This document shows, in pieces, positions 50,222 to 60,100 of a stretch of DNA of 64,000 bases. The stretch is from contig CAJJJM010000001.1 of NCBI GenBank assembly GCA_905187815.1, forward strand, positions 62,001 through 126,000, in the 5' to 3' direction. Below the pieces are notes generated by a model that was not told where the DNA came from, did no database searches, and saw nothing but the letters and a program-made list of their open reading frames with translations. The stretch is from an uncultured Methanomassiliicoccaceae archaeon. GTDB taxonomy: Archaea; Thermoplasmatota; Thermoplasmata; Methanomassiliicoccales; Methanomethylophilaceae. A program made the translations under genes and the position numbers. The stretch's first letter is position 1; each line of letters starts with the position of its first letter.

Positions 50222-53022
50222 CAGTTCGCGGTATCACCAAGAGGATCGGATCGATCAAATTCTCCTGCGTCTCCCCCGAGGAGATCAGGAAGATGTCTGC
50301 CACCAAGGTCATCACCGCAGACACCTACGACGAGGAGGGCTACCCCATCGAGATGGGACTTATGGACCCCCACATGGGAGTCATCGAGCCCGGACTCCGC
50401 TGCAAGACCTGCGGATGCAAGGTGGACGAGTGCCCCGGGCACTTCGGCCACATCGACCTCGCCCTGCCCGTCATCCACGTCGGGTTCATCAAGGACATCA
50501 AGATGCTCCTGGAGTCCACCTGCTGCAAGTGCGGCAGGCTGATGCTCTCCGAGGACCAGATCCAGGCCCGCAGGGAGAGCATGGAGAGGATGGAGGAGCT
50601 CGGAGGAGGCACCATCGAGGTCAAGAACTTCTCCAAGGAGACCGCCAAGGACGCGTCCGGGAAGGGCGTCTGCCCCTACTGCGGTGCCGAGCAGATCAAG
50701 ATCAAGCTCGACAAGCCCACGACATTCCGCGAGATCGAGGACAACCACAAGCTCACGCCCAAGGAGGTCCGCGAGAGGCTCGAGAGGATCCCCGACGAGG
50801 ACCTCGTCACCCTCGGAATCGAGCCCTCCACCTGCAGGCCCGAGTGGATGGTGCTCACCGCGCTGGCCGTCCCGCCCGTGACCGTGAGGCCCTCCATCAC
50901 CCTCGACTCCGGAGACAGGTCCGAGGACGACCTGACCCACAAGCTGGTCGACGTCCTGAGGATCAACCAGAGGCTCAGGGAGAACCGTGACGCCGGTGCC
51001 CCCCAGCTGATCGTCGAGGACCTGTGGGAGCTGCTCCAGTACCACGTCACCACCTACTTCGACAACCAGACGTCCGGTATCCCGCCCGCGAGGCACAGGT
51101 CCGGCCGTCCCCTGAAGACCCTGGCCCAGAGGCTCAAGGGTAAGGAGGGACGTTTCAGATCCAACCTGTCCGGAAAGCGTGTGAACTTCTCCGCGCGTAC
51201 GGTCATCTCGCCCGATCCGCTGCTCTCCATCAACGAGGTCGGTGTCCCGGTCATCGCTGCCAGGGAGCTCACCGTTCCCGTGCACGTCAACGAGCACAAC
51301 ATCGAGAAGATCAGGGAGATGGTGGCCCGCGGTCCCGCACCCACGCCCGACAAGCCTTACCTCCCCGGTGTGAACTACGTCATCCGTTCCGACGGAAGGA
51401 GGATCAGGGTCACGGACAGGAACGCCGCCGATGTGGCGGAGGGAATCGACATCGACTACACCGTCGAGAGGCAGCTCGTCGACGGGGACGTCGTCCTGTT
51501 CAACAGGCAGCCTTCGCTGCACAGGATGTCCATGATGGCCCACCGCGTGAGGATCATGGACGGACGTACCTTCAGGTTCAACCTCTGCGACTGTCCTCCC
51601 TACAACGCGGACTTCGACGGGGACGAGATGAACCTGCACGTCCTGCAGTCGGACGAGGCCCGTGCAGAGGCCAGGATCCTGATGCAGGTCCAGGAGAACA
51701 TCCTGTCCCCCAGGTACGGAGGACCCATCATCGGAGCCATCCACGACCACATCACAGGAGCGTACTTCCTCACCCACAACAACCCCCGCTTCGACAGGTT
51801 CCAGGCGATGAACATCCTGTTCAAGCTCGGGGACATCGAGGTGCCCGAGCCGTTCATCGACGAGAAGGGCGAGCCCTACTGGACCGGGAAGCAGCTGTTC
51901 TCCATTGTCCTGCCCGACGACTTCCGCACCACGTTCAAGGCCAACATCTGCCAGAACTGCAAGGTGTGCCAGAAGGAGAACTGCGAGTACGACGCCTACG
52001 TCAAGATCCGCGACGGCCAGCTCCTGTGCGGAACCATCGACGTCAAGGGAATCGGTAACAGCAAGGGTAAGATCCTCGACAGGATCGCCAGGGACTACGG
52101 TTCCGCCCGTGCCGCCCAGTTCATCAACCAGGTCACCAGGATCGCCCTCGGCGCCCTGATGAACCACGGGTTCTCCACCGGAATCGGCGACGAGGACATC
52201 CCCGCCGAGGCCGCGCTCCAGATCAGCAACAACACCCAGGACTGCATCAACAAGGTGACCGCCCTGGTGGGATCCTACCAGGACGGAACGCTCGAGCAGA
52301 TGCCCGGACGCTCGCTCAGGGAGACCCTGGAGGTAAGCGTCATGGGTGTCCTCGGAAACGCCCGTGACGAGGCCGGTAAGATCGCCGGTAAGCACCTGGG
52401 AATGAACAACCCCGCGGTCATCATGGCCAAGGCCGGAGCCCGTGGATCCATGCTCAACCTGTCCCAGATGGCGGGTTGCGTGGGTCAGCAGGCCGTCCGT
52501 GGAGAGAGGCTGTCCAGGGGATACTGGAACAGGACGCTCCCCCACTTCGAGAAAGGGGACCTCGGCGCCTACGCCAGGGGATTCTGCTCCAACTCCTACA
52601 AGTCCGGTCTCTCCCCGACCGAGTTCTTCTTCCACGCCATGGGAGGAAGGGAGGGTCTGGTCGATACTGCGGTCAGGACATCCAGGTCCGGATACATGCA
52701 GAGGAGGCTCGTCTCCGCTCTGGAGGACCTGAAGCTGACCGCCGACGGAACCGTCAGGAACACCATCGGCACAGTCGTCCAGTTCAAGTACGGAGAGGAC
52801 GGGGTCGACCCCGCCAGGACCGTCAGGGGTAAGGCAATCGACCTCGACGACCTGTTCGCCGAGGTCCTGGGAGACCAGGCCGACGAGCTCCTGCACATCG
52901 ACACCAAGGACGTGGGAGGCGACTACGGATCGCTCGAGAAGGACGAGATGGAGTACATCGAGGACGAGGAGAGCGAGGAGTATGACGACCTTGACATGGA
53001 CTTCGAGGGCGGAGGTGAGTGA
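50218..53022 (+). CDS. rpoA1: RNA polymerase subunit A'
   Basis: A 934-residue N-terminal part of the split largest subunit. Zinc sites lie near residues 60-75 ([18 protein letters not shown]) and 100-160 (CCKCG, CPYCG). The catalytic magnesium motif [10 protein letters not shown] is near residue 463. The bridge helix and trigger-loop start region are near residue 790 ([22 protein letters not shown]). It ends with an acidic tail rich in Glu, Asp and Tyr. The ATG lies within the rpoB stop (ATGA). Confidence 0.97.
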   Translation: MTVRGITKRIGSIKFSCVSPEEIRKMSATKVITADTYDEEGYPIEMGLMDPHMGVIEPGLRCKTCGCKVDECPGHFGHIDLALPVIHVGFIKDIKMLLESTCCKCGRLMLSEDQIQARRESMERMEELGGGTIEVKNFSKETAKDASGKGVCPYCGAEQIKIKLDKPTTFREIEDNHKLTPKEVRERLERIPDEDLVTLGIEPSTCRPEWMVLTALAVPPVTVRPSITLDSGDRSEDDLTHKLVDVLRINQRLRENRDAGAPQLIVEDLWELLQYHVTTYFDNQTSGIPPARHRSGRPLKTLAQRLKGKEGRFRSNLSGKRVNFSARTVISPDPLLSINEVGVPVIAARELTVPVHVNEHNIEKIREMVARGPAPTPDKPYLPGVNYVIRSDGRRIRVTDRNAADVAEGIDIDYTVERQLVDGDVVLFNRQPSLHRMSMMAHRVRIMDGRTFRFNLCDCPPYNADFDGDEMNLHVLQSDEARAEARILMQVQENILSPRYGGPIIGAIHDHITGAYFLTHNNPRFDRFQAMNILFKLGDIEVPEPFIDEKGEPYWTGKQLFSIVLPDDFRTTFKANICQNCKVCQKENCEYDAYVKIRDGQLLCGTIDVKGIGNSKGKILDRIARDYGSARAAQFINQVTRIALGALMNHGFSTGIGDEDIPAEAALQISNNTQDCINKVTALVGSYQDGTLEQMPGRSLRETLEVSVMGVLGNARDEAGKIAGKHLGMNNPAVIMAKAGARGSMLNLSQMAGCVGQQAVRGERLSRGYWNRTLPHFEKGDLGAYARGFCSNSYKSGLSPTEFFFHAMGGREGLVDTAVRTSRSGYMQRRLVSALEDLKLTADGTVRNTIGTVVQFKYGEDGVDPARTVRGKAIDLDDLFAEVLGDQADELLHIDTKDVGGDYGSLEKDEMEYIEDEESEEYDDLDMDFEGGGE

Positions 53023-53024
53023 TA

Positions 53025-54461
53025 ATGGCAAGAAAGGACACGATGAAGGCCCTGATCAACAGGGACGTCAGCGAGGAGACGGCCGCACTCCTGCTCACGA
53101 AGTACAACTCGCTCAGCGCCATCAGCGCAGCCGGCGAGAGCGAGCTCATCGAGCTCGGACTCATGGAGGAGGAGGCCAGGTCCGTCCTGGCCAAGATCGG
53201 CAAGAGGCCCTCCTCGTCATCCAGGGTCAAGAAGGAGGTCGAGGAGACCGTTCCGGTCGAGCCGATGGAGGAAGTCACCAACTTCTACCAGTACAACGAG
53301 GGCGAGCTCAGGCTCAAGGCCATCGCGGAGAGGCTGGAGATCCGTCTGCCTATGAAGATCATCGTCGACATCGCGGCCCGCATCAAGAACGCGGACCTCA
53401 GCGACGAGATCTGCGAGAAGCTCATCACCACCGCCAACAGGATGTACACCGCCCACCTGATGGACCAGAACGAGTCCGCAGGCGTCATGGCGGCGCACTC
53501 CATAGGAGAGCCCGGTACACAGATGAACATGCGTACCTTCCACTATGCGGGAGTCGCAAACATCAACGTCACACAGGGTCTGCCGAGGCTTATCGAGATC
53601 GTGGATGCGAGGCGCGTGCCCAGCACGCCCTCGATGAACATCCCCCTCACCGGCACGGCGGCGGAGGACGAGAATGTTGCCAGGTACGTGGCGTCCAACA
53701 TCGAGATGACCACGCTGCTGGACATCGCGAGCGTCGAGACCGACATCACCAACATGAGGCTGATCGTCACTCCCGATGCGCGCAAGATGGAGGCCAGGGG
53801 AATCGACATCGACGAACTGGTCGACAGACTGAACAAGGTCAAGGCGGTCCGCGGAATGGTGACCAAAGCCGGATACGACGTGGTCATCAACTCCGACGAG
53901 CCGTCTTACAAGAAGCTGCAGATGATGTTCGACGCCATCAAAGGCGCGAAGATCAAAGGGATCGACAACATCACCCGTGCCGTTCTCTCCAAGACCGAAG
54001 GGTCCTGGAAGATCATCACGGAGGGCAGCAACCTCAAGGAGGTGCTCAAGGTCGAGGGAGTGGATGCTGACAACGTCATGACGAACAGCATCCTGGAGGT
54101 AGCGGACGTCCTCGGAATCGAGGCGGCCAGGAACTCCATCATCCACGAGGCCATGGGAACACTCGGAGAGGCAGGTCTCGATGTCGACATCAGGCACATC
54201 ATGCTTGTCGCCGACCTCATGACCAACGACGGATACGTCAAAGCAATCGGAAGGCACGGAGTGTCCGGAAAGAAGTCCTCGGTTCTCGCCAGGGCGGCTT
54301 TTGAGATCACTGCCGCGCACCTTCTGCATGCGGCGATGGTGGGCGAGGTCGACCACCTCGAGGGAGTCACCGAGAACATCATCGTCGGACAGCCGGTCAC
54401 CCTAGGTACCGGTGCAGTAAACCTGATTTACACACCCAAGAAGAAGGGGGATGAAGAATGA
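53025..54461 (+). CDS. rpoA2: RNA polymerase subunit A'' with an N-terminal helix-hairpin-helix extension
   Basis: A 478-residue C-terminal part of the split largest subunit, containing [25 protein letters not shown] near residue 153 and the closing [15 protein letters not shown]. Most archaeal A'' proteins are about 390 residues; the first 60 residues here look like a helix-hairpin-helix module ([16 protein letters not shown], then [19 protein letters not shown]), joined by a charged linker. The extension may bind nucleic acid (inference). The ATG follows GGAGGTGAG; a GTG two codons upstream is possible. Confidence 0.95.
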   Translation: MARKDTMKALINRDVSEETAALLLTKYNSLSAISAAGESELIELGLMEEEARSVLAKIGKRPSSSSRVKKEVEETVPVEPMEEVTNFYQYNEGELRLKAIAERLEIRLPMKIIVDIAARIKNADLSDEICEKLITTANRMYTAHLMDQNESAGVMAAHSIGEPGTQMNMRTFHYAGVANINVTQGLPRLIEIVDARRVPSTPSMNIPLTGTAAEDENVARYVASNIEMTTLLDIASVETDITNMRLIVTPDARKMEARGIDIDELVDRLNKVKAVRGMVTKAGYDVVINSDEPSYKKLQMMFDAIKGAKIKGIDNITRAVLSKTEGSWKIITEGSNLKEVLKVEGVDADNVMTNSILEVADVLGIEAARNSIIHEAMGTLGEAGLDVDIRHIMLVADLMTNDGYVKAIGRHGVSGKKSSVLARAAFEITAAHLLHAAMVGEVDHLEGVTENIIVGQPVTLGTGAVNLIYTPKKKGDEE

Positions 54462-54745
54462 GCGATGAGAAAATCGACATCAGCAGGGCATTGAAATCCG
54501 CCATCACCACCGGAAAGGTGGAGTTCGGCGTTGACCAGACAGTTAAGGCAGTCAAGGACGGCAAGGCACAGATGGTCGTCATCTCCAGGAACTGCCCCAG
54601 CGCAGAGCTGCGCGGTGACATCGGCGTGAAGGTGCACGTGTACGAGGGAAACAACATGGAACTCGGCGCGATGTGCGGTAAACCCTTCTCCGTGTCTGCC
54701 CTTGTGATCATCGACAAAGGTAGCTCCAACATCTTAACGCTGTGA
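54458..54745 (+). CDS. rpl30e: Ribosomal protein L30e
   Basis: A 95-residue L7Ae-fold protein of the large subunit: [54 protein letters not shown] and [11 protein letters not shown] are all canonical. It overlaps the rpoA2 stop by 4 bases and lies in the conserved archaeal A''-L30e-NusA order. Confidence 0.96.
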   Translation: MSDEKIDISRALKSAITTGKVEFGVDQTVKAVKDGKAQMVVISRNCPSAELRGDIGVKVHVYEGNNMELGAMCGKPFSVSALVIIDKGSSNILTL

Positions 54746-54750
54746 GGAAC

Positions 54751-55179
54751 ATGTCCGCAGATATCGTACTTACCGAGGACACCCTGAGGTACATCGCTCT
54801 CTTCGAGCAGATCACCAGGGCGAACGCCATCGACTGCATGGACACCGAGGACAAGCTCGTGTTCGTCGTCGAGAAAGGCCAGGGCAACATCGCCGTCGGG
54901 AAGAAGGGCGAGCATGTCATCAAGCTCAAGGAGAAGACCGGGAAGAACATCCAGGTCGTGGAGTACTCCGAGGATCCCGAGCAGTTCGTGAAGAACGTCT
55001 TCCACATCTACAATCCTCAGAAGGTCGTTATCGAGCAGCGCGGAAACATAACGCACGCCACGGTGACCGTGGATCCAAAGCTCAAGGGCCGTGCGATCGG
55101 CAAGGCCGGTAAGAACCTGCGCATTGCCAGGGACATCGTGAACAGGCACCACGAGATCCAGAGCATCAGCGTCGACTGA
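54751..55179 (+). CDS. nusA: NusA-like transcription factor (two KH domains)
   Basis: A 142-residue archaeal NusA with two KH domains only: the first has GQGNIAVGKKGEHVIKLKEKTGKNIQVVEYS near residue 50, the second LKGRAIGKAGKNLRIARDIV near residue 110. It lacks the bacterial N-terminal and S1 domains. It probably binds RNA near the polymerase. I chose ATG 54751, behind GTGAGGA, over GTG 54742. In many euryarchaea S12, S7 and EF-2 follow; here they do not. Confidence 0.94.
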   Translation: MSADIVLTEDTLRYIALFEQITRANAIDCMDTEDKLVFVVEKGQGNIAVGKKGEHVIKLKEKTGKNIQVVEYSEDPEQFVKNVFHIYNPQKVVIEQRGNITHATVTVDPKLKGRAIGKAGKNLRIARDIVNRHHEIQSISVD

Positions 55180-55337
55180 GATCGGAGACCCCCTACGATC
55201 CTCTCGTACGGTCGGGCACAAACCCCTTAATCACAAACCTCTTCGATTCTCACAACCACGATTACCATGTCAGGGAAGCGACCGCGAGGGCGCGGCCTGG
55301 ATTAGATTTCGGTATGCTGGCACATGTGTCCCGCGGC
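55180..55337. other. Convergent intergenic region after nusA
   Basis: A 158-base gap between convergent genes. It contains a TATA-like CCTTAATC near 55225 and a 12-codon frame from an ATG at 55268, too short to call. I see no clear hairpin and no RNA gene. Confidence 0.3.
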
Positions 55338-56387
55338 TCAGTTCAGGGGGGTTCTCTCGACCTCGAGGCCGTCCGCAGTGGGGTACTGTTCGGACAGGAA
55401 GCATCTGTATCCGATCTCGTCGGCAATGTCCTCGAGCACCCAGGGCGCGACCTCCACCTTGTTCTCCATCGCCTCGAACAGGTCATCCGGGACGCCCAGC
55501 TCCCTCAGCTTCGACACCGCGGCGCCGACGTCGTCCGCGTAGAGGTATCCGCGGACGATCGTGCCGTCCTCGGTCACCTGCTGGTATGGCTTGGCGGTGT
55601 GCTCCGCCCTGCGGATGAGCCTCCTGCGCAGCTGGATCCCGTCCTTGAACGTGGATGAGCAGAAGTGGACGCTCATCCTCTTGTTGGCCTTCAGGACGGC
55701 CATGGCGGTCTCCCTCGACCCGGCGACGGCGGACGACAGCTCGTCGCGGACCTCGTAGCCGTAGGTGTCCATCATGTCCCAGTTGCTCTCGGAGAACTCC
55801 AGCTCGTTCAGGTTGACGAAGTCCACCCCAGCGTCCTTGGCGTATGCGACCAGGGCGTTCAGCTCCCGCTCCTTGCGTGGGAGGGCTGGGACCTCGATCC
55901 CGACGTCTATGCTCAGAGCGGAGACGGTCTCCCTGAGGCGGGTCCTGTCCATCTCCGTCCAGACGGATTCCGGCGGATGGAAGCGTATCTCGTCCAGGCC
56001 CGCCTCCTGGAGGGCCAGGGCCTTCTCGGGGTCGATGGTCGCCGTGTAGAGATGGATGTGGTGCCCCTTGCCGAACCTGTCCTTGAGGAGGCGTATCATA
56101 TGGATCGTGCGATCCATGTCCAGGAGGGGGTCCCCTCCGGTGATCCCCGTGCCGGTGGCATCCATTGCCTCAGCCTCCGCGATGATCTCCTCGTCGGTGA
56201 ACACCCTGCCCTCGTTGGCGTACATGACGTCGAGCCCCTTCTTCTCGAGGGACACGGGGCAGTAGTAGCAGTTCCACTTGCAGAGGCCGGTCACGAAGAG
56301 GACCATCTTGGATCCGTCGATGCAGTGCCTGCATCCTTCGGCGACCTTGCCGGTGCAGGCGGAATCGCACTCCATCTTCCTGAGCAT
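55338..56387 (-). CDS. Radical SAM protein
   Basis: A 349-residue radical SAM enzyme. The [4Fe-4S] motif GLCKWNCYYCP gives CX3CX2C near residue 38, preceded by two Cys-containing segments (CDSACTG, CRHC) that could hold a second cluster. TGTGITGGDPLLD near residue 80 is the GGE-like SAM-binding loop. VNLNELEFSESN follows mid-protein. The substrate is not evident; related archaeal proteins are annotated only as pyruvate-formate-lyase-activating-like. ATG 56387 is 25-26 bases from the palindromic TATA box, so it is leaderless; the ORF extension to 56435 crosses the promoter. Confidence 0.85.
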   Translation of the reverse strand: MLRKMECDSACTGKVAEGCRHCIDGSKMVLFVTGLCKWNCYYCPVSLEKKGLDVMYANEGRVFTDEEIIAEAEAMDATGTGITGGDPLLDMDRTIHMIRLLKDRFGKGHHIHLYTATIDPEKALALQEAGLDEIRFHPPESVWTEMDRTRLRETVSALSIDVGIEVPALPRKERELNALVAYAKDAGVDFVNLNELEFSESNWDMMDTYGYEVRDELSSAVAGSRETAMAVLKANKRMSVHFCSSTFKDGIQLRRRLIRRAEHTAKPYQQVTEDGTIVRGYLYADDVGAAVSKLRELGVPDDLFEAMENKVEVAPWVLEDIADEIGYRCFLSEQYPTADGLEVERTPLN

Positions 56388-56408
56388 GCGACCCCATGTC
56401 GTGGAACC

Positions 56409-56416
56409 CTTATAAG
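56409..56416. promoter_or_regulatory. Palindromic TATA box shared by the radical SAM gene and pyrF
   Basis: CTTATAAG is a perfect palindrome centred at 56412.5, exactly 25-26 bases from the ATG on each side (56387 minus strand, 56438 plus strand). One TBP site seems able to drive two leaderless genes. Confidence 0.7.
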
Positions 56417-56437
56417 TGATGGTGCAGTCCGTCACGC

Positions 56438-57082
56438 ATGAAGATGGACAGCAGGCTCATCCTGGCATTGGATGAGACGGACGGAGCCAAGGCTCTGAAG
56501 GTGGCGGAGTCGGTCTCCGGAATCGTGGACGCCATCAAGATCAACTGGCCGCTGGTGCTCTCCGAGGGCCCCGGCATGATAACGAGGCTGTCGGAACTGT
56601 CGGACGTCATCTGCGACTTCAAGGTCGCCGACATCCCCAACACGGTCAGGCTTATCGTCGAGAACGCCGTGTCCAGGGGGGCTTCCGGGGTCATAGTGCA
56701 CGCTTTCACAGGGGACGATTCCCTGAGGGCCGCAGTGGAAGCGGCCGGAGGCGCCGACATCTACGCCGTGACGGAGATGAGCCATCCCGGAGGGAAGATG
56801 TTCACCGCCCTCCACGCCGAGGAGATGGCCAGGCTCGGGGTGGAGTGCGGGGTTTCCGGATTCATCGCTCCGGCAACACGCCCTGAGCGCATAGCCGCGG
56901 TCAGGCAGGTCATAGGCGACCTCAAGATACTGTCCCCCGGGGTAGGGGCGCAGGGAGGGAAGGCCTCGGACGCGATCCGCGCAGGCGCGGACTACGCCAT
57001 CGTCGGCCGTGCCATCTACGGATCCGAGGATCCGAGGGGTGCCGCCGAATCCTTCGCCGAGGACATACGCACGGTGCTCTGA
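56438..57082 (+). CDS. pyrF: Orotidine 5'-phosphate decarboxylase
   Basis: A 214-residue TIM-barrel enzyme making UMP from OMP. LILALDE at residue 6, the catalytic DFKVADIPNT near residue 66, HAFTGDD near residue 88, SPGVGAQGG near residue 165 and VGRAIYGSEDP near residue 188 are the standard motifs; the archaeal DFKVAD form of the Asp-Lys-x-x-Asp tetrad is intact. The ATG is 25-26 bases from the shared TATA box. A hairpin and T-rich stretch follow the stop. Confidence 0.96.
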   Translation: MKMDSRLILALDETDGAKALKVAESVSGIVDAIKINWPLVLSEGPGMITRLSELSDVICDFKVADIPNTVRLIVENAVSRGASGVIVHAFTGDDSLRAAVEAAGGADIYAVTEMSHPGGKMFTALHAEEMARLGVECGVSGFIAPATRPERIAAVRQVIGDLKILSPGVGAQGGKASDAIRAGADYAIVGRAIYGSEDPRGAAESFAEDIRTVL

Positions 57083-57087
57083 AACGG

Positions 57088-57112
57088 AAGGGCTCCGCCC
57101 CTTTCTTCCTTT
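57088..57112 (+). terminator. Hairpin and T-rich tail after pyrF
   Basis: AAGGG (57088-57092) can pair with CCCTT (57099-57103) across a short loop, followed by a run of T-rich sequence (TTTCTTCCTTTAT). It fits a weak intrinsic terminator. Confidence 0.5.
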
Positions 57113-57141
57113 ATAATTATTTTATATAACGCGTGTGCGCT

Positions 57142-57151
57142 CTTTAAATAT
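57142..57151 (+). promoter_or_regulatory. TATA box of the STT3-like operon
   Basis: TTTAAATATA is centred about 34 bases before ATG 57181 and 49 before ATG 57196, so transcription should start near 57173. Confidence 0.65.
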
Positions 57152-57180
57152 AGGCTCCTGTTATCCTCGCCCATTCTAAA

Positions 57181-60100
57181 ATGGAGATTTTTAGAATGAG
57201 CAGATTCAGAAAAGAGACAACCGCTCCCGAGGAAACGGGAGCCGTCCGCGAAAAAAGCGGTAACGGGTGGTTAAGGAACCACTGGTGTGCGCTCTCGCTC
57301 TGCATCATCGTGATCGTGGCGTTCGCGCTGCGCACGGTGTTCGCATACGGTATCTCCGCCGACGGAAACTTCGCTCTGTCGGGCGGTTCGAGTGCGCAAT
57401 ATCACCTGCACGTGATTGAAAGTATTCTGAACGGCAGCTACTCCATGACGGATTCTGCCGTCAACTATCCCAACGGAGGACTCAACGTCTTCCCGCCCCT
57501 CTTCGACTTCATCGGAGCCGGCATCGCTACCGTGCTGACAGGCATGGGCATGTCCACCACCGAGGCCGCGTCCGCGGCGATCGGAGCCCTCAACCCGATC
57601 ATCGGCGCCCTGACATGCATCCCCGTGTACCTCGTCGCCAAGGAGATGTTCGACAAGAGGGTCGGAGTCGTCGCAGCCCTGGTCTTCGCCTTCCTGGCGC
57701 TCCCCATCAGCACCACCGTCTTCTCCAGCGGAACCGAGTACGGTCTCGCAGCGTTTCTGGTCGCGTTCATGTCCTGGTTCGTCGTGAAGATGGTCAAGGC
57801 CGCCGATGCCGAGGATGTCTCCAAGAAGGCCGTCCTCGTCAACGCCGTGATCGCAGGCATCTTCATGGCCCTCGCCGCGCTGACATGGAACGGGTTCCGC
57901 TTCCTCGTGGTCATCCTGATCGTCGCCATGGTCCTCCAGATCGTGGTCGACCGCTTCAGGGGAAGGGACTTCCAGACCGTCCTGTTCGGATACATCGCGA
58001 CTCTGCTCGTCGGCACACTGATCCCCGCGGCATACTACATGCCCGCCGGACTCTGGGAGGCAGTCTATTCCGGACCCCTCCTCATGATGGTCATCGCCGT
58101 CGTGCTCTCGCTGGTCTTCATGGCGATCCGCTCCAAGCCCTGGGTCGTCACCGTGCCCGCACTCGTCATCGTCTTCGTTGTCATCGCGGCCGTCCTCGCC
58201 GTAGCGGCGCCCGACCTGTACAACGACCTCATCTGGGGCAACAGCATCTACTCCAGCTCGATCATGGATGAGCTGGCAAGCAGCTACGTCTCCATGTCCA
58301 ACGTGTCCTCCTATTACGGATGGCTCACGATGTGGCTGCCCATCTGCTACGCCCTCTACAGCACTTACGTCTACTTCAGGAAGGACCACTCCGCCACCAG
58401 GCTGTTCATCACGATCTGGATGTTCGGCATGTTCTTCGCGGTCTGGACCTCCTACGCCAACGCCGCGGTCGTCGGCACAGTCTTCGCCGTCGGATCCGCC
58501 ATCATCATCGTCCGTGTCCTCGAGGCCGCGAACCTCAGGGACTGGTGGACCTCCATGAGGACCGCCGGGTTCCCCGGGTTCTTCAGGAAGATGATCAAGC
58601 CCTTCCCGTTCGCATCCGTGGTCATCGTGGCCCTTCTCATCGTCGTCCCCAACGTCTCGTTCGCCGTGGACGCCGGTATCTCCAACAACTCCGACGCCGA
58701 CTACTACTTCAGCGGCAACACCCAGTACACGATCAAGACAGGCGACTCCTACCCCATCGGGGACCTCTGGGACTCCATGGAGGACCAGCCCAAGGACGGA
58801 GCCCTCGTGTCCTGGATCGACTACGCCAACGACGCGGTCGCCCAGGGCGGATTCGATACCGTCGTCGACACAGTCGGTGGCGGAACCTCGGCCGTGTCGC
58901 ACATGTACCTCTCCGAAGGCGCAGGCGGATCGGTCGCAGCCATGATGCTCCGCATCATCCTGTCCAACGACGTGAACGACTTCGCATCCTGCTTCGACGG
59001 CAACACCGACGTGTACGAGAAGATCAGGGGATTCATCGAGGACCCCTCCACCGCCGTCGACGACATCACATCCAACCCCGACACGTACGGCAACGTCAGG
59101 TCCGACATAACCGACGAGAACGCCGTGTACCTGGCATCCATCAACGCCATCGTGTCCGGCATGAACACCGTGGAGATCATGAACGCCTACGATGCCGTCT
59201 GCGATGCCGCCGGCCAGAAGATCTCCTATGTCATGCTCGACCCCTCCATGCTGCCCCTGCAGTACGGCGACGGGGACACGTTCTCCACCATCGCATACTT
59301 CGGCGACTACGCCGTGGACAGATACGGAGCCGCCACGCAGTTCTACTCCTACAACACATACTACGGATACACCGTCTACACCGACGCCATCTACGACACC
59401 TTCCTGTGGAAGGCCATGATTGGACCCTCCGCGGCCGAGGCCGGGTTCACAGGCAACAACGCGTCCTACAACTACCTGGTCGCCCTGTCCTCCAGCGACG
59501 GCTCCGAGGGATCCGCCAAGGGAATCCCCGGATACGGACTGGCCGGATACGAGGTCGTCTACTGGCAGGTCCAGTACAACCCCGATTCCGACGCCATCGT
59601 CACCGACGACGGCTGGGAGTACATGGACGGCTGGGAGGCCATCCAGAAGCAGAAGGAGGAGGGAGGAGCCATCAACTACCTGACCTCCATCGTAATGCTC
59701 CACTACGTCGGAACCCCCGACGACGCCCAGGTCTATGAGGGCGGCGTCACCTACCAGGGAACCGGCGTCACCGGAGCCACAGTCTCCGTCTACCAGTACA
59801 GCGACGTCTACGGACAGTACGTCCTCTACTCCGAGACGACCACCAGGGACGGCGCCTACGAGGCCATGGTCCCCTCCGGAGACTACAGGATCGAGATCAG
59901 CATCGGCGACGTGGTCGTCCAGAGCTTCACATCCGACAACCTGGTCCAGACCTACGACATCCCCGCCGCATCCGTCGACGGGTCCGTCATGGTCGGAGAC
60001 AACGTGTACGGCGCAGAGGAGATGCTCCTCAAGCTCGAGGGAGATGCGGCGGACTACGAGATCCGCACGACCGACGGCTCGATCACGATCGACTCCATCC

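Noticed and set aside
50200..53031. A 943-codon open frame opposite rpoA1
   Set aside because: It mirrors the full length of a certain gene and has shadow-like composition (runs of Leu-Val-Asp-Gly); the same applies to the 670-codon frame opposite rpoB.
55268..55306. A 12-codon leaderless mini-gene after nusA
   Set aside because: It is too short and basic to support as coding, and has no neighbour or motif to back it.
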